The notes beneath the pieces are model-generated. The model was not told where the DNA came from. It saw only the letters and a list, made by a program, of their open reading frames with translations, and made no database searches. Position numbers and translations under genes: made by a program. A DNA stretch of 64,000 bases. Origin: Climacium dendroides. Lineage: Eukaryota > Streptophyta > Bryopsida > Hypnales > Climaciaceae. Where the stretch lies: the NCBI GenBank assembly GCA_950106755.1, contig OX467089.1:21247345-21311344 (forward strand). The letters run 5' to 3'. This document shows, one piece after another, positions 22,830 to 34,132 of the stretch. Numbering within the stretch: position 1 is the first letter of the stretch; each line of letters starts with the position of its first letter.

Positions 22830-24013
22830 TTAATAAATTCTCCAATAATGTTTCAATCCACTAGGATCCCATGTTGTTTTAAATAAATGATGCTTAATAA
22901 TTAATTTAGTTATCATACCATTTGTAATCATTCTTTTTAGACTTATAGTTTTAAAACTTTTAATATAGTTTTCATAAGGATGAAGAAATAAAAATCTTTC
23001 ACACATATTAAGGTTACATTGACTTGAAACTAATTTATAAATATTGTTTTCTATAATTCCAAATCCTCCAAGAATTTTTTTGGTATTAAAAAATGAATTG
23101 TTTAAAAAATATGATTTTTGAAATTTTTTATTCTCTTTGAAAATTTCAATCTCATCCACAAATTTCAATATTAATATAGCATTTATTTTATTAATAATAT
23201 AATGACTATTTAATGTTTTTTTATTTTTTATTTTTATATATTTAAGATTGTTAGATACATTTTTATTTTTCAAAAATTCAGCTTTCATTGAAAATGATTT
23301 TCTAGAATTGCATTGTCTTTCTTTAATAAAATATTATCAATATTTAAGCTTTTGCATTGTTGAGTACAAAAATTGTTTTCAATAGTTAAATGCTCAATTG
23401 ATTGTAAATGTTCATTATTCTCAAAAGTTTATTTTCTTCACACTTTTGGAATTGGTGTTTCAAAGAAGAAATTAAAAGTGTTATATCTTCATTTTTCCTT
23501 AAAGCTTTTAAGCAAATTATTTTGTAATAATGCATTATCTTCAATTAATTCATTTGTAAGATTTTTGTTTAATACATCTTGATTCTTTAAATAGGACACT
23601 TTAATAATGGCATTATCAAACTTTTATTTGAAATCTTCTATTGAATGGCACAATGTATTATTTTCTACCTTCAACTTTATACTCAATTTTTCTTGTTCAA
23701 CAATTTTTTTTCCATTGATATTAACAATTCTTCTAGTTCTTCATTTTGTTTTGCCATAACCTTATCAAATTTAGACTTATTGAATAAATTAACTTGAATT
23801 ATTGTAATTGATGCATCATAATTTTGCTTTCATTTTCTTCAAAGACTTTTCAAATTCTCTTGTCAATATTTTTATTCTTCTTCCATATTCTTTGTCATTT
23901 TCAATTTTTTTATTTTTCATATTTTCTACCTCACAACTCATAATATCATTATCATTCCCTAGCAACGGTGCCAAAATGTGATTTAGGTTTTTGCCTAACT
24001 TCTCCAAACCCAA
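22830..24013 (-). pseudogene. Degenerate Lys/Asn-rich gag-position frame of an LTR element
   Basis: Minus-strand frames follow directly after a primer-binding site at 23,973-23,954. A frame around 24,013-23,816 contains NKKIENDKEYGRRIKILTRE, and after disrupted sequence a 152-codon frame (23,288-22,830) is rich in K, N and I. The position and coiled-coil-like composition resemble the frames at 51-53.2 kb, which also follow a minus-strand primer-binding site. No protease, reverse transcriptase or zinc knuckle was seen. Identity as a structural protein of a non-autonomous element is inferred from position only. Confidence 0.4.
23954..23973 (-). other. Primer-binding site-like motif
   Basis: Minus strand TGGCACCGTTGCTAGGGAAT follows a CACATT sequence. 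This resembles the TGGCGCCGTTGCC-type primer-binding sites of plant Ty3/gypsy Athila and Tat elements and implies an LTR ending here, extending toward higher coordinates. Confidence 0.55.
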
Positions 24014-26368
24014 GACTATAGTATAGGGATTCCAAAATCTAGGGGAATGGTCAAATAGTCTAACGTACAGTGGCTAAAGTCACATGCATTCAAAAATACA
24101 AGGAAATATGTATGTAAATATAAATATGTATATAAATTATAACATAAAAATAGTCTATGAACAAGTTTACACTCTCATTCTCGAGATAAATTTTGGTGAC
24201 AGTCTTTTATCAATGAATTCAGACACAATGCATGAAAGTCCCAATCTTGCCTAGTGTTCTAAGGGAGGTCAAATAAACTGGGCAATATGTCAAGTTTAGT
24301 CAAATTGTCTTTATGCAATGCATGCACTAAACTTAATCATACAAGGTAATACTTTAAAAATAGTACACATAGTTCATTAATTATACCTTTTTATATTTAG
24401 GTCAAATAGTCCCATAGGTGTTCGCAATGAGCAAATCCTAGTGCAAAATGTCTACATTTGTCCTTGTAGGTTGAATAGTCCAGTTATACAAAGAATGGTG
24501 AGTTTAGGTTGTACACCTAAATTTTGTCTTTCTCCTTAAGCTTTTCTTCAACGCTTTTTTAGGGCAAATAGTCAAAATGGGCAATTTGTCCAAACCACTG
24601 TTAAATACAAACACAAAACATTGGAACAAATTACAAATTGTCCATACTCATATAATTAGTTCCTACATGCATCACAACATAGGACCAATTCATATTTTTA
24701 TTCAAACTACAAGCCTAAAATCATATACTAAAACTCTAAGACCAAAGCAAACCAACACCCAAAACCACACAGTCAAAGTAAATAACTTAAAATCACCAAA
24801 ATAGCCCTATTTCTGCAGTACATGACCTATAACCGTGAACTACATACCTATTTCCGCGCAATTAGTCCCTAAAACTGCACCTTTGATCTATAATCGTGAA
24901 TTCAACACCTATGACTGCGGTAGTAGATCCTATGACCATGGGCTGCAGCCCCTACAGTCGTGTGCCTCACCCTATTACTGTAAAAGAGCTCCCGACAGCT
25001 CCCAAATCCCTAATTTTACTGTAGCAAACTTTGCAGCGATTGCTGCAAACTCTGATTGGATTCTGGTTTCACAACTTCAATTGATTCATCGAGGGTTTAC
25101 AAAAATTTGTATTTGATTCTCATGCAATTGATCAATTGGATCTTTACAATCCACCAACAATCAAATCCCGATGAACTTTTAAAGTTTGAAAGATTGATTA
25201 TAAAGCTAGATCCGACACCGCAACTCCTATAGCGTCCAATTTCTCAAATCAATTCGTGATTTGAATCTTGAGTTTCTTGAATTCGAGATTTATACTAACT
25301 GAATAATCAATTGATTATCCTCAGTCATTGAATTGCATCGGTCAGGTTTCAAAAGTTTGATCAGAATCAAAATTGCATCACTGGATTGCCTCCAATCCTC
25401 ACACAACTTGAATTCGATTCTGAATTGTTTGGTGCTTATTGTATAATTTTGATCGATCAATGAAGTGCACTCATCAATTTTTACACCAGATTTGAAATTT
25501 TTTCTTGAGTCCGTCTTCCATTTAATCTTCTCTTACCCACATTGAATGCCTAACGATTAACAACGCTTGGGACATCCTCAACCTTCTTCCGCTCCTTGCC
25601 ACTTTGCCGAGGTGGCCAAATCCAAGATTTGTCGGTGTGCAAGGAAGCAATACCCTGAGTCGGAAGTGCCTAAAAAATTGGTCGTGGATTCACTCTTCCT
25701 CCGTTTGCCTACTCCTTGCACCATTCAGATTTCCAATTGTCGACTGTTGCTCGTAAAGATGTCACAATCCTTCAATTTATCAATCTCCTCGAATTGCAAC
25801 TGCATCTGACTTCTCATCTCAAACTAATAGAAGTTAATATTGCTCAATGCCCAACATTCTCCTTGCAATCTCCTTGCAAATTGTTCTCTTTATAATCTTC
25901 TCTCTTTTTAAAAAAAATAAAATTTGTTTCATTATTATTATGATTAATTCTCTTCAAAGGTAAATGCAAATTCACAATTACAAATCTCCACTCAATGTCT
26001 TACAAGAATCCAACAAACTCAAATTTACACAAATACAAACTCACATAAGTACAATAAGCACAAAATAATGCAAAATAATAATGCATATATTCAAAAATAA
26101 ATGTTGGGTCTTACAATGCCATTGTTTTTTTTTAGCATTTTATTTTTGAAAAATAAAAAGGCGTGTCCTATTTTCGAAAAGGTGTGGGGGATGCATCTCA
26201 TTCATTCAAAGAAATTTTTTCATCCTAATTATAAATAATCCTATTCACACTATAATATATATACTAATTTTTTTAAAAGTTCTTTCTACTTTTCTATAAA
26301 TAAGGAGCCCCTAATGGTCCCTTTTTCTAAATTTTAATAATTTTTAGCTAAAATTTTTGTCTACATTG
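23974..26368 (-). mobile_element. Candidate LTR-bearing segment of a minus-strand element
   Basis: Bounded on one side by the primer-binding site (23,973) and on the other by a polypurine tract (26,366-26,380) followed by TGTAGAC, so it starts with TG and ends with CA in minus-strand sense. A TATA-like TTATTTATAGAAA lies near 26,300 on the minus strand. At about 2.4 kb it would be a long LTR; no matching partner is in the window. It may equally be two abutting fragments. Confidence 0.3.
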
Positions 26369-26380
26369 CCCCCTATTTGC
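26366..26380 (-). other. Polypurine tract-like site
   Basis: Minus strand GCAAATAGGGGGCAATG leading to TGTAGACAAAAATTTT. With the upstream frames at 28.9-26.5 kb and the integrase tail at 31.3-31.0 kb it fits the 3' end of the internal region of a minus-strand LTR retrotransposon. Confidence 0.4.
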
Positions 26381-26458
26381 CCATTGACATCCCCGTTAAT
26401 GATACTTAGATCTTTTATTTCGGCCTTTGTCTTGATCCCACACTCTCTTTTAATAGGC

Positions 26459-28917
26459 TCAATCACATGCCTTCCGTACATCATCATCCCGGTCTAAAAG
26501 TCCTTGGTTGTGGGTGCGTTGATACTCCAACCATCTTGTCATAGGTTCATGCCTAATCTTACAGGACTCATTTATAAAACATAAATGTGCTCCCCAAAGG
26601 AAATGGGTAATAGCCATAACCTCTAGCATTTGTTGCCAACGGATACTTTGGCATTGCAACTTTATCTGCATCTAGAATTCTGGTTGCAAAATGTCAAACT
26701 CATTGACATTTATCGTTATACCATGATCTTTATACATTATCCATAAGAAATCACAAAATACTGCAGCTCAAAAACACACTGGATTTGTATGGGTGATATG
26801 TTGCATGTGAAACTCTTCATAAGCAGCTGCACAAGAATTTGGACTATCAAAAGATCTTGGAATCTTTGGCCAGTTATAGTCTATAGAATCAAAGGTTGTT
26901 TTAGGATTCTACTTATGTTGCCTTTCACATGGACAATAGTGGTTATTGGATACCATTGAGACTGGTGTTTCTTACTGCTATTTTGTTGATATGCCTTGAT
27001 ATCTTCTATCATATGGTTTGTCTTCTGTAACAGATAACCTATAGTCTTCAACAAGCCATTCCAGGGCTTTCCAAGAAGGAATGAGTCTTTCTGTCGTAGT
27101 ATTGTCAAGCATATAGTAGTATTCCCTAAATAAAGGCAAGTGAGTGGTGAATCTTACACTGGAGTCTTTAATGTAATCCATGTTGGAGGTTTATAGGTAG
27201 CTAGTCGTAACTCAAACATAGAGGTTTCTTTAATGTTACTGATGAATAATTTTTTTTTCCAAGAGCATCCAAAGTCTTGGTAAATTTGATATATCCGTTT
27301 TGAAGATTATATAAATAATGACCTGTAGTCAACTCACTTCTTTGTGCAATAGCTTTAGGTTTAATCACCGCAATCAATAAAGAAATGATGTCATCATAGT
27401 TCTTCATATGCTCTTGTAGTTGAGTCAATTCTAATCTCCACTTATCTCGGATTTTCTTTTGAGCTAAAAAATCTAGGTTAATTAGAATGTGTTAATCGGC
27501 AATTCATACTTTTCTCTTAGGTTTAGTCAATAAGTCTTCACACCGTCGCTGACTCAATTCTTTTTTCAAATTTACATAATATATCAAAGCTCTTGCTCCT
27601 AGGTCACCAATTAAATAGAAAAGGGCTAACTAGTGAGTGAGTATGAGATCTCCTTGTACTATCATCTCATAGAATAGATTCTACATATTATCAATCTTAG
27701 CCGTGGTCTCCCATACATCTTCAAATTGCTCATCTAATAATTTCTGACTTCATTCTAAAGTAAGTATGCTAAGGCATATGCACTTTGTAACTCATAAGCT
27801 TGATATAGAAAAAGAGTAGGTGCAGAATCTCGCTGATGCTACCACATACACTGGTACACACCATTGACCAGATCCATTGTAGTATCTAACTCTTGGTACA
27901 GCTCATCATTAGTACTAACCAAAAGTCGTATGGTTTACTCTAGTTTGTTTATTTTTGGAGTAGTAATCATTTTCTTTGGCTCTTGGACTCTAGGTTGACT
28001 TTTAACTTCCTCCAATTGACTTTTAAGGGTCTGAATTTCATCTTGCATTTTTTCCATTGGTGTCTCTATGAGCCTAGAAGTCTCATCTATTTTGTTCTTT
28101 TGAATCTGAAGTTCTTCACACTATAATTTTAAAACTCGACAGTCTTCTGATTTTGCTTTTAGGGCAAACTCAGTTGCTTGATGCATATCTTGGAGTTTGA
28201 TTCTTGATACTTCTAGTCTTTTCACTTGATCTTACTATGCAATCTCTTTAGTTTTATAAGAATTTAACTCCAAATTCAAAAGATGTTGGTTCTCTTGGTA
28301 CTCTTTGACAATCTTGAGTAACTTAGTATAAGAACTGGATTCTCCTTCACGGTTTCCAAAATTTGATTCATTTGGTATTGAGTCTAAAACAGATGGTCCT
28401 TTCTCCTTTCTGTTTTCTAGAACTAATGCAGAAATGTCACCATCTATTGGAATCTCCAATAATGGTTCCTTCTCTAGATGATTAAGGCTATATTGACAAA
28501 ATGATGAAAAAAGATGGATTGATACCAAAAATATAGAACTCTATTTCTTTTTAGTAGCTATTTCTTATAATAAATGTTCGTAGGCTAAATATGGCTAGTC
28601 AATTTTTTCTCCTTTCCATGCCTTAAGTCCCACATGGATGACTTTGTCTGTTCCAATCATAAACTAAGGAGCCTAGAAGAAGTGTTGGTTGATAAAAATC
28701 ATAAACACTGATAGAGTCTTGCTTTAATAAGATTTTCTTTAAACACTTCATTCTTTTCTTCACTGGTAAGATGGATAAAAAGAACACATGGGTCTTTCCA
28801 AGATGGTATCTTCAATATGCCAGCTAACCCTTTTGGTGTAAGTTTCACTATTTGACCTTGAAGTATGATTTCTATCATCTTGCCATAGTCACTAGTAACA
28901 ATGAAATCTTTAACCAA
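26459..28917 (-). pseudogene. Retroelement-associated reading frames downstream of integrase
   Basis: A chain of minus-strand frames broken by stops: 28,917-28,699 (VTSDYGKMIEIILQGQIVKL, then GILKIPSWKDPCVLF), 28,528-28,235, 27,428-27,201 (HYLYNLQNGYIKFTKTLDAL), 27,181-26,978 and 26,671-26,459 (AITHFLWGAHLCFINES). They look like one large protein that has decayed. The family is not recognised; the location between an integrase C-terminus and a polypurine tract suggests the extra frame some plant Ty3/gypsy elements carry there. Confidence 0.4.
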
Positions 28918-28929
28918 CTACATATCTGG

Positions 28930-31000
28930 GGTGGCTATGTAAATTGAAGATATTCCCATATTTCCACTTTCTTAAAGATTTTTATTTGTTCTTCATTAAA
29001 TCCTTCAATCAATGCCTCTAGGAACTCAGATAGTGGTACTAGTACAACTTTGATTTGTTTCTTCTTTCACATCAAGTAAATCTCATTCAATGATTTGTAG
29101 AATTTCAGTTGTTAGACTTGACACGAAGACTAAAGGTTTAAGATTTGTATATCAAGGAGTTTTGGTATGGGAAAGGGATCTAATTGTTCTTTTGACTTAT
29201 TGACCTAATTGAAATAGACACAATTTTTCTTAGACAAATTTAGAAATGAGATTTGCCTAATTGTTCTTTTCATTTACATGATCTAAATGAGAAACTGACT
29301 CAAGGGTTAAACTTGTTTTGACCATATAAGTTTGACTTTTAGACTTGACTTTGATTGGATATAGTTTTTATATTTAAATTTGATATTCTTCCCAAATCTA
29401 TTGTCTTTCTTTTCTTTCTTCCTTTAGTGCTTCTATTCCTTACTATTAAATGGACTAGCAGACACTCCAACTTACCATCATGCTCATTTTCTCTTTCCAC
29501 GTATTTTCTCTCAATATGGTTTTATTCATTCCACTCACATTTAGTCAATTCTCACTTCTCACAATAAGATCACTCAATCTCTTACTTTTCCCTCAACTTC
29601 CTTAGCATTCACTTCTTACACTCATTTTATTACTATCTTTTCAATTTCTTTGACTTTAGTTAGTTTCTTAGACTCTCGGCAAATACAATTGTTCCAACTT
29701 TTAACTAGGGTTTGCATCTGTAATCTTACTTGATTAATGGGCTTTGTTTTGCTTCATGCCTCAATAATCAATTCAAAGGTAGACACCTTTCTTGGAAAAC
29801 TGTTTAAAACATAGATAATAGAAGAACTTAAGACAAGAATAGCAGCATAGTTTGCTTTTTAACTTAACTTATAGACTCAGAGAAATTATTATTTATCATA
29901 TTTTCGAGAAATAGACACTTAGAGAAAAAATATTTTATATTATTTTCACTTGGAATCATTTTTCTCACTAGTCACCTTACTTTAACTCTCATTTTCTTTC
30001 AATGAGTTTTAGTTCATTCATTTTTTCAATTCTTGGGATTAATTTGTCTAGTCTCATTCTTTTTGAGGATTTTAAATATACTCCAGTTTCATCTTGTTCC
30101 CTCTTTATCTTTTCCTCACAAGATGACTAGACCAACTAACACTTGAATGATACTTCTTCTTTTAGTGTTTAATAATGAACAATTAGAGAAATCACTCTTT
30201 ATGTTATTATGTTCTCTTAACTCATGAGATTATACTTTTTAGACCAAAGTTTGTGACAATTTTGTACTTTTCTTTCTCTCGGCATTAGTATTTAATTTTG
30301 AATTTAGAGTTAACTAATTTTCATGAATACTCTCTGATTATTATCATGTTCTTTCTTAAATTCTCACAGAAGATTCAAAGTAATTGTTAGAATTGAAAGA
30401 GAGAGAAGTGATAGATTTTTATGAGCAAATTTCTCTTGAAGTTTATCATATTCTCTCTTATAGTGCTAAATTCTCACAAAACATTATATCTTTTTCTTTT
30501 TACATTTACATCACTCAGCATTTTGGATAATTTATAATGTTAGTGAAATTAATTTTGCACTAATGCATCCTGATTTTAAATTCTTCCAAGATTTATGGAT
30601 AGCATGAAGTCTATATAGAATGAAGACTACATCTGAATGCTCTAAATGACTAAAACAATAAATGTCTTTTCTGCACTTAAATATGCTCACTTGAAATCAA
30701 CATTGTCTTATGCAAAGACTAAAAAAATGATCCTGAGAATGAATGCAAAATACATTATCAACAAGTTAGTCATAAAACTTTTATTTTTGTGTGTAGGTAA
30801 TGACTAAGACCCTAGACAACTTTCTCTGTTTAACATTTAATCTATGGATGCAATTATGCAAAAAATTTAAATTTAAATTTTTTAAAATTTAATTTAATTT
30901 TTTAAAAATTAAATTAAAAATTTTAATTAATTAATTAACATTTTATTATATATATATTTTTAAATAAAAATTTAAGTAATAATCCTGTCCCCTACTTAAT
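28930..31000. other. AT-rich retroelement spacer, low-complexity near 30,860-30,970
   Basis: No frame that I can support. 30,860-30,970 is nearly pure A/T with TTTAAAATTTAA-type runs. It probably belongs to the same decayed minus-strand retroelement as the flanking pieces. Confidence 0.35.
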
Positions 31001-31009
31001 CACAACTTG

Positions 31010-31290
31010 TCCTCAAGTTATATAGGGTTTAAGACAGTAGCTGTTGTAACGAGTGGTATGGGTTGTTCCTACAAAGTCTTATAATTCTATTGACCCATTA
31101 GGGTAAGAATTAAGAACTTTGTAGAGACCAAACCATCTTATTTTAAATTTTTTCTGAAAATTTCTAAAATCGACTATCGTACAATAATACTAAGTCATTG
31201 GGTTGCAATGTCTTAAGTTTTAGTTTACTAACATACTAGCTTTTTCTACGATTTTGCATTGCTAATGTGTTTAAATAAGCTTGCCTCCTA
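31010..31290 (-). pseudogene. Ty3/gypsy integrase C-terminal fragment
   Basis: Minus-strand translation contains NRRQAYLNTLAMQNRRKS, a stop, then KLKLKTLQPNDLVLLYDSRF and, after another stop, KMVWSLQSS-like sequence. The PNDLVLLYDSR motif matches the integrase C-terminal region of Athila/Tat-type elements (GDLVLLFDSR). Several stops make it non-functional. It gives the orientation of the surrounding retroelement. Confidence 0.6.
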
Positions 31291-31299
31291 TTGAAGAAG

Positions 31300-32348
31300 G
31301 ATAATGACCTACTTGAAAATTATCCTATTAGTATAATAAGTTTGTTCCAAGGGAGACGGTCAAGTAGGAAATTAATGCTAATGGGACTAATTCCTAAAAT
31401 AGGAAATACAATCCCAAAATAGAAGATCATGACCCAATTTATAAAATTGACAATCACTCAAACTACAACGACATTACACACTTCAACTTATATACATTCA
31501 CTTTAAATTTGCTTTCCCACCCCACAATCACAAGACACCAATTTGGCTTTTTAACATATTACATTAATTCAAATTGGTGATCAAGTCACCGTTATATAAA
31601 TATTTGTAATATTACAATTCAATCTCCACACAATTTTCCATCACTCAGATTCTTCTAACTTAAGGCATTCTCCAACTTGGCTAGTATTTATCACTAAATA
31701 GTATTTAATATTTCTATTCCATTTCCATCATCACAACTTCCAATTTGTATTTATAAAATCTCCATTTCACCAACTAGTATCTCAAACTCTTACTTCAATC
31801 CAAACTTCTATCACCAACTTGAAATCTCAATTCTTAAATTTTTTAATCACATCTACACTCTTCACTCAACCATGCACTCATCATCATCAAACAAATCAAA
31901 CAAAACGCAACAAACATTGGGCTGGGACTCCATTGGCACTTTCAACAATGGGTACAAAGACAATCGGAAGAGACAACCTAAATACCTAATAGGACTCCAA
32001 AAACGAATTGTTACCAATCTGGAAGAAAAATCCAACTACCAACTAACTACCTATTAGGAACGGAATTTCACATGATACCTCTCACATCCTACCTAGACAT
32101 ACTAAATTGGACAGATCCTTTCATTCTTGCACGACATTCTAATCACTCCAACTTGGATTGACTTTAATAATCAATTCTCATCCAACTTGGTACACAACAA
32201 CCAAAAGAATCCAGTTGGATTAAAATTACTTGTCAAAAACACCCAATTGGACTTAAAACTTCACTAACCAATTACCAAAAACCATCCAAAAGACACCTAA
32301 ATTAACCCAAAAATATTTACAACAAAAGCCTAGTTGTCAATCTACATA
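31300..32348. other. AT-rich flank left of the CACTA element
   Basis: Repetitive-looking AT-rich DNA with CCAACTTGG- and CCAATTGGA-type words. No gene is seen. The final three bases (ATA, 32,346-32,348) are the left target duplication of the CACTA element. Confidence 0.45.
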
Positions 32349-32362
32349 CACTAGAAGAAAAA
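32349..32362 (+). repeat. CACTA left terminal inverted repeat
   Basis: CACTAGAAGAAAAA, preceded by target duplication ATA. Exact complement at 49,166-49,179. Confidence 0.96.
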
Positions 32363-32639
32363 GCAGGGTTTTGCGACTGGTTTGTAGTCGTATCGGACGT
32401 TTGCGACTTGGTGATATTTTGGAGTCCACAGTCGCAGTGGACAAGTCGCATGAGTTGCACTGCAGTCGCGAGGTTGTTTGTCATTCGATAGGCAATGGAG
32501 AACTTCATCGATGAATTACTGTGACGTGGTTGCTGATGTGGTATTCACTGCCATGTAACTACATTTCACTCACTTGTGATTTGTTTTCAACTTGTATGCG
32601 ACTTGATTGTAATTCATTTATAACTTCAATGCCACTGCT

Positions 32640-33840
32640 ATGCAACTTCATTTGAACTTCTGTTAGACTTCATGCAACTTCTTTGCAACTTTTGTGCAAC
32701 TAGAATGCAACTTGTTTGCAACTTTAGTGCAACTGAAATGCAACTTATTTGCAATTGGAATACAACTAGAATGCAACTGGAATGTAATTTTTTTCACTCC
32801 TATGTTCCAACTCTTGTGCAACTGAAATGCAACTTATTCCTAACTTTCAGAGAACTAGAATGCAACTCATTTGCAACTCCTATGCGACTAGTTTGCAACT
32901 CCTGTGCAACTAGAATGCAACTTCAATGCAACTTATTTGCAACTCTTGTTCAACTAGAATGCAACTTTAGTGCAACTAGAAAGCAACTCATTTATAACTC
33001 CTATTCAACTATAATGCAACTCATTTGCAACTTTTGGGCAACTTATTTCCAACTTAAATGCGACTTATTTCTAACTTCTGTGTAACTAAAATGCAACTCA
33101 TTTGCAACTCCTATTCAACTATAATGGAATTCATTTGCAACTTCTGGGCAACTAATTTTCAACTAAAATGCGACTTATTTTCCAACTTTTGTGCAACTAA
33201 AGTGCAACTAATTTGCAACTCTTGTACAACTAAAATGCAACTTATTTCCAACTTTCATTGCAACTTCTGTACAACTAGAATGCAACTTCTTCCCAACTTT
33301 TATTGCAACTCCTGTACAATTAACTAGAATGCAACTTCTTTCCAACTTTTATGCAACTCCTGTACAACTAGAATGCAACGTATTTCCAACTTTTGTGCAA
33401 CTAGAATGCAACTTACTAGAATGCAACTTAGTAGAATGCAACTGAATTCCAACTTTTATGCAACTCCATGCAACTTATTTTCAACTTTTGTGCAATTAGA
33501 ATGCAACTTATTTCCAACTTCTATGCCACTAGAATGCAACTTTTTTGCAACTCTTATTCAATTGGATTGCAACTTATTTGCAACTAATTTGCAACTCTTA
33601 TTCAACTAGAATGCAACTTATTTGCATCGTTTTTGCAACTGGAATGCAACTTCTGAGCTACTGGATTGCAACTTTTGTGCAACTGGAATGCAACTTCTCT
33701 GCTATTGGAATGCAACTTTTGTGCAACTAGAATGCAACTTCTGTGCAACTTTCGTACAATTGGAAAGCAACTTATTTTCAACTTGTGTGCAACTATTATT
33801 TGCGACTACATTGTCACTAATTTGCAACTTCTATCTATGG
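32640..33840. repeat. Left subterminal TGCAACT array
   Basis: Dozens of copies of TGCAACT, mostly in the same orientation, at irregular short intervals and embedded in longer units such as CAACTAGAATGCAACTT. From 32,366 to 32,470 the related GCGACT/AGTCGC motif occurs instead. By position and density these are the presumed binding sites of the element's accessory protein. The long frames rich in MQLxCNFxAT are artefacts of the repeat and not genes. Confidence 0.9.
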
Positions 33841-34132
33841 TAGTCTTTTCAAAATTTGTGAAACGCATTTGATAGCCTTACACTTCTTCTATAGAACTCA
33901 ATTATTACCCTTATACATCTTATATTAATTTGTTTGCAAGTCTTGCAACACTCATGTAACTAACTATAACAATGCTAAAAATTAGAAAGTGCATTAGAAT
34001 ACTGCCATTTTTTACAAAACAAAACAACTACATGAAATAGTTATAAACCATCGGCATACACGGTGTGCACATGCTGTAAACAACATTCGTAAATGGTTCA
34101 ATGTCTTTCAAATACATCATTGATCATGATCC

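Noticed and set aside
22541..26380. A complete retrotransposon with paired LTRs between the two polypurine-like sites
   Set aside because: The sequences downstream of the two sites share only TGTAGACAAA, so they are not two copies of one LTR.
31286..31305. Match of 17 bases to the LTR start at 53,293 (TTGAAGAAGGATAATGA)
   Set aside because: No similarity beyond the 17 bases, and the site lies inside integrase coding sequence; a chance match in AT-rich DNA is plausible.
32640..33840. Short regularly repeated motifs reminiscent of a CRISPR array
   Set aside because: Spacing is irregular, the repeat is only seven bases, the context is a eukaryotic transposon end and there are no cas genes.
32672..33872. 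Overlapping long plus-strand frames rich in MQLxCNFxAT, resembling a repeat protein
   Set aside because: They are translations of the TGCAACT subterminal array in several frames; composition follows the repeat, and comparable frames occur wherever the array does.
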